NCBI GenBank assembly: GCA_016186985.1 | Contig: JACPKO010000091.1 | Coordinates: 1-19,824 of the forward strand | Length of the DNA: 19,824 nt | Source of the DNA: Candidatus Daviesbacteria bacterium | GTDB lineage: Bacteria; Patescibacteriota; Microgenomatia; Daviesbacterales; UBA10151 | Direction: 5' to 3' | Shown here: positions 12,724-19,519 of the stretch, one piece after another | How the letters are laid out: the number at the start of each line of letters is the position of its first letter | Position numbering within the stretch: position 1 is the first letter of the stretch | Program-made: the position numbers and the translations under genes | Notes under the pieces: model-generated | What the model was told of the DNA's origin: nothing | What the model saw: only the letters and a program-made list of their open reading frames with translations | Database searches by the model: none

Positions 12724-13212
12724 GTGAGAAAAATCCAGGATGAGTATTTAAGAAGTTCGCTGTTTGGGTTTGAAGACGCATTGGTCTCAACCACTGGTAT
12801 GGTTGTCGGAATTTCTATTGGAACCTCTAATTTGAAATTTATATTACTCGCGGCTTTTGTAACTATTGCGGTGGAAGCGGTTTCAATGGGGGCCGGTGAA
12901 TTCCTTTCTGACGAAGCCGTACATGAACTTGATAGAAAGCTTGGCAAAGACAATACCTTAATTTCCGCAACTGTCATGTTTACCTCCTATATTTTGGGAG
13001 GGCTCATTCCTGTTTTACCGATCATCCTTCTTCCTGCCTTGCAGGGTATAATCGGTTCTATTACTGCTGCATTTATCGGTCTGTTTGTGCTGGGGTTTAT
13101 TAAAGGTAAAATCGTTAATGTAAATAGAATCCGGAGTGCGGTTGAGATGCTGACAATTGGAGGTATAGCGACGGTAATTGGAATTGTTGTTGGGTTTATT
13201 CTAAAAATATGA
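12724..13212 (+). CDS. VIT/CCC1 family metal (Fe2+/Mn2+) transporter, first of tandem pair
   Basis: 162 residues from a GTG start. VIT1/CCC1 proteins carry ferrous iron or manganese across membranes, usually out of the cytosol. The signatures are EYLRSSLFGFEDALVSTTGMVVGI (residues 6-29), VTIAVEAVSMGAGEFLSDEAVHE, and a C-terminal hairpin, SAVEMLTIGGIATVIGIVVGFILK. It has about five membrane segments and lacks the cytosolic metal-binding insert of eukaryotic members. The GTG is favoured over the ATG at 12682 because its first residues line up with the start of the next gene, and a TATAAT sits 6 bases before it. The paralogue follows after 19 bases. Confidence 0.88.
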   Translation: MRKIQDEYLRSSLFGFEDALVSTTGMVVGISIGTSNLKFILLAAFVTIAVEAVSMGAGEFLSDEAVHELDRKLGKDNTLISATVMFTSYILGGLIPVLPIILLPALQGIIGSITAAFIGLFVLGFIKGKIVNVNRIRSAVEMLTIGGIATVIGIVVGFILKI

Positions 13213-13231
13213 AGACGGGCCTTATCTAAAG

Positions 13232-13729
13232 ATGAAGATTAATCTGCATGAAGACTACATAAGGAGCGCCTTTTTTGGGCTCCAGGACGGACTGGTATCG
13301 ACAACCGGGGTTGTTGTCGGGATTAGTGCCGGAGTCTCTGATAAATCTATTGTACTGCTTGCCAGTATTGTGGCAGTTACAGTTGAGGCAACATCAATGG
13401 CGGCCGGACAATATTCTTCAGAAAAAGCTGTTCACCAAATGGACAGGACCGGAAGGCACAATGACAATTTAATCGTGGGCGCGCTTATTATGTTTGTCTC
13501 GTACTTAGGGGCTGGCATGATACCTGTCATACCTGTAATCTTAGTCGGACCTCCACAATCAGCGATAATAAGCGTCATCTTGGCATTTATTGGATTGTTT
13601 ACTGTGGGTTATGTCAAAGGGTTAATAATCAAAGAAAAACCTTTAAGAAATGCTTTTGAGCTTTTTATTATTGGAGGTATTGCCACAACCATTGGTTTAG
13701 TTGTTGGATACTTTTTAAAGATACACTAA
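13232..13729 (+). CDS. VIT/CCC1 family metal (Fe2+/Mn2+) transporter, second of tandem pair
   Basis: 165 residues, clearly paralogous to the gene before it: EDYIRSAFFGLQDGLVSTTGVVVGI, VAVTVEATSMAAGQYSSEKAVHQ and NAFELFIIGGIATTIGLVVGYFLK line up end to end. The Glu in the first segment (ED-LVSTTG) becomes Gln-Asp here. The tandem copies may form a heterodimer, since VIT proteins work as dimers; that is inference. No Shine-Dalgarno site is evident and the 19-base gap implies one transcript. Its stop is one base from the stop of the convergent ammonium transporter gene, with no terminator between. Confidence 0.88.
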   Translation: MKINLHEDYIRSAFFGLQDGLVSTTGVVVGISAGVSDKSIVLLASIVAVTVEATSMAAGQYSSEKAVHQMDRTGRHNDNLIVGALIMFVSYLGAGMIPVIPVILVGPPQSAIISVILAFIGLFTVGYVKGLIIKEKPLRNAFELFIIGGIATTIGLVVGYFLKIH

Positions 13730-13730
13730 A

Positions 13731-15083
13731 TTACAACCGGTAACCTGCTTCACCGTGTACTGCCATATCCAATCCCAGTTTTTCCTCATTCTTGCTTACT
13801 CTTAGTTCGCTAAGATGATTAATTATTTTAAGTAGCACAAGTGTTCCAAAAAAAGCATACATGGCAGTAATTATTACCGCGCTTATTTGAATCCCTAACT
13901 GACCAGGGTTTCCAAAAAGCAAACCATTGTTTCCAAACTCATTAATGGCTTTTTCTGCGAACACGCCGGTTAAAATTGCACCGGTTAAACCCCCAATGCC
14001 ATGCGCTGCCCAGACGTCCAAAGTATCATCGACATTAATTTTTTTGCTTCGAAAATACAGCGCCAAATAAGTAATAACCCCGGAAATAACACCAATAGCG
14101 ATTGAGGCGATCGGACCCACAAATCCGCTAGCCGGAGTTATTGCGACAAGTCCGCAAACTGCACCAGTGACTGTCCCCATGGCTGAAGGCTTTTTGTTTT
14201 GGGACCAGGATAAAGTCATCCAGGTTAGCGCTGCCGCGGCCGCGGCAATATTAGTAACCACAAATGCACTAGCAGCCAGGGCCCCTGCAGATAATGCGCT
14301 TCCGGCGTTGAAACCAAACCAGCCAAACCATAATAATGCTGCACCTAAAATTACGAATGGTACGTTGTTGGCCGAAGTGGCAGGTTGGACAGTCTTTGCA
14401 TCCTCTCTTTTTCCTACTAACCATGCTGCAGCAATTGCTGAAAACCCGGCTGAGATGTGGACTACAGTTCCGCCGGCAAAATCCAGTGCACCTTGATTAC
14501 GCAAAAAGCCTCCAACTCCCCATACCCAATGGGCGATTGGATCATAAACCAGTGTTGCCCAGGCCAGAGTAAAAATCACCAGAGTTTTAAACCTGATTCT
14601 TTCCACGAATGCACCGATAATTAGCGCCGGGGTGACAATTGCAAACATTCCCTGGAAAACCATAAATACCAAATGAGGAATAGTCGGAGCATAATCCGCA
14701 TTCGGGGCAAACCCTACTCCTGCGAGTCCAAAATAACTTAAGTCTCCAATAAGACCGTTAATGTCTTTGCCAAACACTAACGAATATCCCACAATAATCC
14801 ACTGCAGGGTAACGAGTGAAAGAATCACCATAGAATGTTTTAATACCGAAATCACGTTTTTACTACGAACCATTCCTGCATAGAAAAATCCAACAGCCGG
14901 AACCATCAACATAACCAGTGCTGATGAAACAAGCATCCAAGCGGTATCGCCAGAATTAATAACACCTGGATCAAATTTACCGGAAGAAGCTCCTGCAAAA
15001 GAAACTGAAATTAAACCAATTAAGCTACCAAGAAGAAATAATCCTAAAGAGTAAATTAATAAGTTAGGTTTGAATAAGGACAT
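13731..15083 (-). CDS. amtB: Ammonium transporter (Amt/MEP/Rh family)
   Basis: 450 residues, usual Amt length: an N-terminal hydrophobic segment or signal (YSLGLFLLGSLIGLISVSFA, 11-30) and eleven membrane helices. The pore twin histidines are His209 in DFAGGTVVHISAG and His361 in WAAHGIGGLTG. Also seen are VGFFYAGMVRSKNV, DPIAHWVWGVGG and GFNAGSA. It ends in the short cytosolic tail EEKLGLDMAVHGEAGYRL that in relatives docks a PII (GlnK) protein; no glnK gene is in the window. It takes up ammonium and lies directly downstream of the glutamine synthetase gene on the same strand, so together they import and fix ammonium. It probably also has its own promoter close to the ATG. Confidence 0.96.
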   Translation of the reverse strand: MSLFKPNLLIYSLGLFLLGSLIGLISVSFAGASSGKFDPGVINSGDTAWMLVSSALVMLMVPAVGFFYAGMVRSKNVISVLKHSMVILSLVTLQWIIVGYSLVFGKDINGLIGDLSYFGLAGVGFAPNADYAPTIPHLVFMVFQGMFAIVTPALIIGAFVERIRFKTLVIFTLAWATLVYDPIAHWVWGVGGFLRNQGALDFAGGTVVHISAGFSAIAAAWLVGKREDAKTVQPATSANNVPFVILGAALLWFGWFGFNAGSALSAGALAASAFVVTNIAAAAAALTWMTLSWSQNKKPSAMGTVTGAVCGLVAITPASGFVGPIASIAIGVISGVITYLALYFRSKKINVDDTLDVWAAHGIGGLTGAILTGVFAEKAINEFGNNGLLFGNPGQLGIQISAVIITAMYAFFGTLVLLKIINHLSELRVSKNEEKLGLDMAVHGEAGYRL

Positions 15084-15089
15084 ATTAAG

Positions 15090-15101
15090 ATTAACTCAAA
15101 A
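15090..15101 (-). promoter_or_regulatory. Possible extended -10 box of amtB
   Basis: The minus strand reads TTTTGAGTTAAT followed by CTTAAT and the ATG at 15083; TGAGTTAAT is a weak TGn-(-10) with the same 6-base gap seen at other genes here. It also resembles the TTTAAGTTAATTCTTA block upstream of the glutamine synthetase gene. Confidence 0.3.
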
Positions 15102-15207
15102 GTCAAAATGTAAAAGTAAAAACTACAACTTAAATCTCAAAAGTTTTTTTAGTTTTGGCCTCCGAAGGAGGGGCGTATTATTTTAACTTGTACTTTTGAC
15201 CTTTGAG
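15095..15207. repeat. Imperfect inverted repeat around a GC hairpin between glnA and amtB
   Basis: The 146-base gap has no gene. CTCAAAAGTCAAAATGTAAA (from 15095) is mirrored by TACTTTTGACCTTTGAG (ending 15207) with only a few mismatches. Midway between them is CCTCC-gaa-GGAGG (15159-15171), a GC-rich hairpin not followed by a T tract in either direction. The arms resemble the TTTTGAG heptamers found in the transketolase gene. It may be a small repeat element or an RNA structure controlling amtB. Confidence 0.4.
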
Positions 15208-15229
15208 TTTTACCCTTTGACCTATTTTT

Positions 15230-16684
15230 TTAGAATTCATTCCAAAGTACCTGATTTGTAATCTCGTGGTGATAAATAATTTCAGAGCCTTTAACAAAAG
15301 TCCCCAGGGCCTTAGGGCTTTTGTCAGCTACAGCCTGTTTGTAGTTTGCAAACTTATCTTTATTTTCCTCACCTAAAACGGCAGTGATAAAATCGCTTGA
15401 TTTAAATAACTTAATTGCATCATTGATGTTATCGGGCAAAAATCTAGCCCTTTCCCTTTTTTCTTCATCCTTTTTGAGTTTATTTCCCTCCAAACCGGTT
15501 TTGATGATTGTATATAAAACCAGATAGGGGTTTGCATCCGGTGCTACAGAGCGAATTTCAATTCTGGAAGTTTTTTCATTTCCGACAGGAATCCTGATCA
15601 TAGACCCCCTGTCTATCGGTGAAACTTTAATTTGGTTTGGCGCCTCAAAATGCGGATCGAGTCTTCTGTATGAATTAACTGAGGAATTGAAAACAAGGCA
15701 AGTTTCAGTTGCGTGGTTTAAAAGTCTTAAAATAAAATCCCAAGCGATTTTTGAAAGTCCATCAGTGCCTTTTGGATCATAAAAAATATTCTTACCAGAT
15801 TTTCCTAAAGAAAAATTTGTATGCATCCCGGATCCATTAATTCCAATAATTGGTTTGGGTAAAAATGTTGCGGTCATTTCCATATTTCGGGCAACCTGCC
15901 GGCAAACCAGTTTATAAAGCTGGATATTATCTGCAGCTCTCACAACTTCTGAGTATGAAAAGTTCATTTCAAACTGGCTCGGCGCTACCTCAGGATGATC
16001 CTTTTCGTTGCGAAAACCCATTGCCCTTTGGGCTTCGGCTGACTTATCAATAAATTGTCGCAATTTATCCAAAGGCAATGAGTGGTAATAACCACCGGAA
16101 GAAATTAATTTAAACCCTGAGTTTAACTTGTAGTTTTGCTCGGCATAAATCCCGTCAACTAAAAATCCTTCAATTTCTGCTGAAGCAAAAGCTGTAAGTC
16201 CAAGTTTTCTTTTAATTTCGTCTGAAAGAATTTTGAGCTGTCCTCTATAATCGGCTGGATATGGTTTTCTTTCACGATCCAAAACAGAAGCAAAAAAAAT
16301 GACTTTACCCGGGCCGAAAACATCCGAGGGCAAATAGCGGATACTTGACCAGTCGATTTCCAGTCTTAAATCAGACTCGTGCTGAGGGGAAAACCCCCTG
16401 ATTGAAGAGCCGTCAAATGTTAAATTGAAAAGTGAATCAAGCAAAAACTTTTTGTCATAATCTAACATGTGCAGCCGGCCTTCAAGATCGGTAAAGCAAA
16501 CTGTAATAGCTTTAATTCTTTTTTCTTTTTTTAAAAAGGCCACATATTCTGCTTCTAATGATTTGGCAGTTGCAGTTTCAGCCTTGGATTTTGCAGACAG
16601 GTTCAATTCTTCAAGTAAGTCATAAGGAATTTCCAAAAAGTTTTTTAAAGGAGGAGTCTCAGATGAATTAGCATTCTTTTTCAT
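15230..16684 (-). CDS. glnA: Glutamine synthetase (type I-like, divergent)
   Basis: 484 residues; makes glutamine from glutamate, ammonia and ATP. Expected elements are in order: the Asp-50 type loop FDGSSIRGF (90-98), metal ligands in SAEIEGFLV (Glu170, Glu172), PEVAPSQFEMNFS (Glu232, Glu239), GSGMHTNFSL (His288), NSYRRLDPHFEAPNQI (337-352) and RIEIRSVAPDANPYL (374-388). Oddities: an extra 40-50 residue N-terminus, FTDLEGRLHMLD in place of the usual FTDxxG(K/R)xK segment, and IDRGSMIRIP where most have NRSAxIRIP. The Tyr site for adenylylation is absent, as in GSI-alpha. A gamma-glutamyl-amine ligase remains possible, but the adjacent ammonium transporter favours glutamine synthetase. Confidence 0.9.
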   Translation of the reverse strand: MKKNANSSETPPLKNFLEIPYDLLEELNLSAKSKAETATAKSLEAEYVAFLKKEKRIKAITVCFTDLEGRLHMLDYDKKFLLDSLFNLTFDGSSIRGFSPQHESDLRLEIDWSSIRYLPSDVFGPGKVIFFASVLDRERKPYPADYRGQLKILSDEIKRKLGLTAFASAEIEGFLVDGIYAEQNYKLNSGFKLISSGGYYHSLPLDKLRQFIDKSAEAQRAMGFRNEKDHPEVAPSQFEMNFSYSEVVRAADNIQLYKLVCRQVARNMEMTATFLPKPIIGINGSGMHTNFSLGKSGKNIFYDPKGTDGLSKIAWDFILRLLNHATETCLVFNSSVNSYRRLDPHFEAPNQIKVSPIDRGSMIRIPVGNEKTSRIEIRSVAPDANPYLVLYTIIKTGLEGNKLKKDEEKRERARFLPDNINDAIKLFKSSDFITAVLGEENKDKFANYKQAVADKSPKALGTFVKGSEIIYHHEITNQVLWNEF

Positions 16685-16688
16685 TAAT

Positions 16689-16718
16689 TTAACTTAATTT
16701 TTGTAAGAATTAACTTAA
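16689..16718. promoter_or_regulatory. Two direct copies of TTAACTTAA upstream of glnA
   Basis: TTAACTTAA occurs at 16689-16697 and again at 16710-16718, exactly 21 bases apart, which is two turns of DNA, so a dimeric or cooperative regulator could bind both on one face. The first copy is 5 bases from the ATG. A TATATT-like -10 lies beyond the second. The region is very AT-rich, which raises the chance of coincidence. Confidence 0.4.
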
Positions 16719-16771
16719 ATATAATGTTTTTTATAATAATTGTCAATGTATCAAACCTAAAGCCTTTTACC

Positions 16772-17665
16772 TTAAATTCGCTGGATTAAGCCGTTCCAAT
16801 CAGTGGAGAATTTTTCAATTCCTGAATCGGTTAATGCGTGATTTACATCAAACTCATCCCAGCTCCCGTTTAAATCTAAAACCTTATATTCAATCGGCCT
16901 TAGATTTGCACTGTTATATGAATAAGAATTCAATTCCGGGATCGGCATTTTCTTTTTCACCCACTCATCCAAAAGCTTAAAAGGAGCAGTAATTATATCT
17001 GAGCCTAGAGACAACCCATAGAGTAAATGTTCCATGTTTCTAAGGGAGGCAGTTAAAACTTCAACATGACCATCACTTGATTCATACATCTTTAGAATGT
17101 TTTTAACTAAATCCATTCCGTTCTCTCCTCTATCATCAAGCCGGCCGACGAACGGAGATACAAAAACCTGCCCTCTGAGAGCACCTTTTGTAGCAGAGTA
17201 AACTGCAGCAGCCTGAGCCTGAGAAAAAACGAGTGTCATGTTAACCTTCATTCCCTCTTTTATTGATTTTTCTGCAGCCTCCAGCCCGACTTTGGTAGTT
17301 GGATACTTAACATGAGCATTGGGAATCCAGGTATACATATCCTTGCCTTGAGTGAACATTTCCTCAGCCGTAGTATTTGCATCCGCGTATACCTCAACCG
17401 AAACCGACCCCCCGGGAATAAGGCCGGAAATTTCCTTTACCACCTCTTTGTAAAAATCAAAAATTTCCTCTTTTGAGAATTTTTGACCCTCCGCCAACCG
17501 CTTAGCCGCTTCCGGATTTTTGGAAATTAAAGTCGGGTTTGTAGTTTGCCCATCTAAAAACCCTAACGTCTCAATTAGTTTTTTCGTTTCTTCGGGATCC
17601 CCCCCATCAAGAAATATTTTACTTCTGAAAGAAGGGTGTGTTGTTTTTAAATTAGCTGGTTTCAT
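16772..17665 (-). CDS. tal: Transaldolase
   Basis: 297 residues. Transfers a dihydroxyacetone unit between sugar phosphates in the non-oxidative pentose phosphate pathway. The Schiff-base lysine is Lys120 in HVKYPTTKVGLEA. Other family marks are IFLDGGDPEE (Asp20), GQTTNPTLISKN (Asn43), VSVEVYAD, NMTLVFSQAQAAA and VFVSPFVGRLDDRGENG. It is longer than the short 215-residue TalC form and resembles the mid-length bacterial type. The start ATG overlaps the transketolase stop (ATGA at 17662-17665), so the two are translationally coupled and probably made in similar amounts. The C-terminal region after DLNGSWDEFDVNHALTDSG is less conserved. No clear terminator follows. Confidence 0.94.
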   Translation of the reverse strand: MKPANLKTTHPSFRSKIFLDGGDPEETKKLIETLGFLDGQTTNPTLISKNPEAAKRLAEGQKFSKEEIFDFYKEVVKEISGLIPGGSVSVEVYADANTTAEEMFTQGKDMYTWIPNAHVKYPTTKVGLEAAEKSIKEGMKVNMTLVFSQAQAAAVYSATKGALRGQVFVSPFVGRLDDRGENGMDLVKNILKMYESSDGHVEVLTASLRNMEHLLYGLSLGSDIITAPFKLLDEWVKKKMPIPELNSYSYNSANLRPIEYKVLDLNGSWDEFDVNHALTDSGIEKFSTDWNGLIQRI

Positions 17666-19500
17666 TTTATTTTTTTAACTTCCTTAATTATAGCTTTTGC
17701 ATCAATATCCTCATATCTTAATAATTCAGAAGGTTTACTACTTTTTGGTATTTTTTTAACCGAGAGAATTTTTACGGGAACCTGGATGTTTAACAAATTC
17801 TGCAATGCATGAAGTATTGCTTCTCCAATCCCGCCCTCGTGATGGTGATCTTCAACAATTATAAAACCTCCGGTTTCTTTTGAACAAATTTTAAGCATTT
17901 CCAGATCAATTGGCCTGACTGAATATAAATCCACAACCCGGACATTTATTTTTTCTTTTTGCAGTTCCTCATATGCTTTTAAAGCTTCATGCAAGGTGAT
18001 CCCCGCTGAGATGATTGTTACGCGATCGTTATGATTTTGTCTCAATATTTTTGATCCGCCGATAGTGAATTTTTCGTCATTATCATAAATTATGGGAGTC
18101 TCAGCTCTTGTGGTCCTTATATAAACATTCCCAAATTGATCTGCTGCTAGTGCTGTAAGTTTTTCAGCGGATACTGCGTCTGATGGATAAAGTACAGCAC
18201 AATCCAAAATAGAGCGAAACAATGCAATATCTTCCAGCGCCATTTGCGAGGGTCCGTCTTCTCCGATTGAAACACCGGCGTGTGAGCCCGCGAACTTTAT
18301 ATTAGAATCCGAATATTGACTCATTCTTATCTGGTCAAAAGCCCTGGTAAAAAAGGCTGCAAAGGTTGATGCAAAAGGAATTTTCCCTCTCCTTGAAAAT
18401 CCAAGAGACACACCAACCATGTTTTGTTCGGCTATATACATTTCAAAAAATTTTTCAGGAAATTCCTTTTTAACAAGTTCTGCCATTGTCGAATTGCTTA
18501 CCTCGGCATCCAAAACCACTACCTCTGCGTTTGTTTTCACCAGCTTAACAAGCGCGTTTCCATATGCTTTTCTTGTCGCAACCATTTCACCAAGTTTGTA
18601 CTCAGTTTTGAGTTTTGAATTGTAGTTTTGAGTTTTGAGTTTTGAGTTTTGAGTTGGTTTTTTCACCTTCCCAATTAATTTCTCCACCGTTCCAAGTTCA
18701 ATCAATGCTTTATCCAACTCCTCCGGCTCTAATGCTTTTCCATGCCACCCCTCTTTGTCTTCCAAAAACGAAACTCCCTTGCCCTTAATTGTTTTAGCTA
18801 TAATTATTTTCGGCTGCTCAGACTTATCTTTTTCTATTTCCTCAAATGTTCTTAAAATTTCAGGGATATCGTGCCCGTTAATTACCCAGGTTTTCCAGCC
18901 GAATGCTTCGGCCCTGTTTTTATATACATCAAGGTTATGACCATACATTGTCTCTCCTCTTTGTCCTAACCGGTTAACATCTAAAATTGCAACAAGGTTA
19001 TTTAATTTGTAATATGCAGCTGATGCCATAGCTTCCCAAACACTACCCTCAGACATTTCACTATCGCCCAGCAATACATATGTGCTATACGAAAGTTTAT
19101 CAATTCTTGCATTTAAAGCCATGCCGACTCCAACGGATAATCCCTGCCCTAAACTTCCTGTCGGAACTTCCGTGTATTTAAATTCCATTGTCGGATGTCC
19201 TTCCAATTTACTTCCCGATTTTCTAAGGGTTTTTAACTCTTTTTCTGAAACTTTCCCTGCCGCTCCGTACAGTGAATACAATAAAGGCGCGGCATGACCT
19301 TTGGAAAAAATTAAACGGTCATTATTAGAATTTTTTGGATTATCTAAATCCGCCTTAAAAAACCCGCCGAACATTAAAGTCACCATTAAATCAGTGGCCG
19401 AAAGCGATGATGTCGGGTGACCCGAACCTGCTTCGGTTGTAGAAGTTAAAATATAGTAGCGCACAAGTTTTGCTAATTTTTCCAGCGTAATTTCATCCAT
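17662..19500 (-). CDS. tkt: Transketolase, full length
   Basis: 612 residues. Moves two-carbon units between sugar phosphates using thiamine diphosphate. Seen: EAGSGHPTSS (22-31), SKGHAAPLLY (66-75), GSLGQGLSVG (115-124) and the ThDP motif GDSEMSEGSVWEA (145-157) with DVNRLGQRG; then the pyrimidine domain with AEQNMVGVSLGF and HAGVSIGEDGPSQMALED, and the C-terminal domain with IIVEDHHHEGGIGEA. It is shorter than the 660-residue E. coli type, as in many DXS-like or split-type transketolases, but is a single chain. The linker at residues 282-300 (QNSKLKTQNYNSKLKT) is encoded by a heptanucleotide repeat. An extended -10 lies 9 bases before the ATG. Confidence 0.95.
   Translation of the reverse strand: MDEITLEKLAKLVRYYILTSTTEAGSGHPTSSLSATDLMVTLMFGGFFKADLDNPKNSNNDRLIFSKGHAAPLLYSLYGAAGKVSEKELKTLRKSGSKLEGHPTMEFKYTEVPTGSLGQGLSVGVGMALNARIDKLSYSTYVLLGDSEMSEGSVWEAMASAAYYKLNNLVAILDVNRLGQRGETMYGHNLDVYKNRAEAFGWKTWVINGHDIPEILRTFEEIEKDKSEQPKIIIAKTIKGKGVSFLEDKEGWHGKALEPEELDKALIELGTVEKLIGKVKKPTQNSKLKTQNYNSKLKTEYKLGEMVATRKAYGNALVKLVKTNAEVVVLDAEVSNSTMAELVKKEFPEKFFEMYIAEQNMVGVSLGFSRRGKIPFASTFAAFFTRAFDQIRMSQYSDSNIKFAGSHAGVSIGEDGPSQMALEDIALFRSILDCAVLYPSDAVSAEKLTALAADQFGNVYIRTTRAETPIIYDNDEKFTIGGSKILRQNHNDRVTIISAGITLHEALKAYEELQKEKINVRVVDLYSVRPIDLEMLKICSKETGGFIIVEDHHHEGGIGEAILHALQNLLNIQVPVKILSVKKIPKSSKPSELLRYEDIDAKAIIKEVKKIK
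18605..18652. repeat. GTTTTGA heptanucleotide tandem repeat within tkt
   Basis: GTTTTGA occurs twice in tandem (18605-18618), then after 6 bases (ATTGTA) four more times (18625-18652). On the coding strand this is (TCAAAAC)n. Three heptamers equal seven codons, so the repeat reads as a QNSKLKT period without breaking the frame. It sits in the linker between the two large transketolase domains, a site likely to tolerate length change. Confidence 0.85.
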
Positions 19501-19509
19501 AAAGTCAGA

Positions 19510-19518
19510 ATTATATCA
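19510..19518 (-). promoter_or_regulatory. Extended -10 promoter box of the tkt-tal operon
   Basis: The minus strand reads TGATATAAT (perfect TGnTATAAT), then 9 bases, then the transketolase ATG at 19500. It lies in the 19-base gap after the F420-ligase-like gene, so tkt-tal may have its own promoter despite the close spacing. No Shine-Dalgarno site. Confidence 0.6.
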
Positions 19519-19519
19519 T

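Noticed and set aside
12644..12790. N-terminal extension of the cupredoxin to 12790
   Set aside because: It would run antiparallel over the transporter gene start and place the ideal Shine-Dalgarno site inside the coding region; the GTG at 12643 precedes the anchor directly.
14167..14572. Forward open frames opposite amtB
   Set aside because: They lie wholly within a well-conserved transporter gene and are complement shadows.
15157..15174. Terminator at the CCTCC-gaa-GGAGG hairpin
   Set aside because: Only five pairs and no T tract after the stem on either strand.
18605..18652. Possible CRISPR array
   Set aside because: Units are 7 bases with no spacers; it is a tandem repeat within a coding gene.
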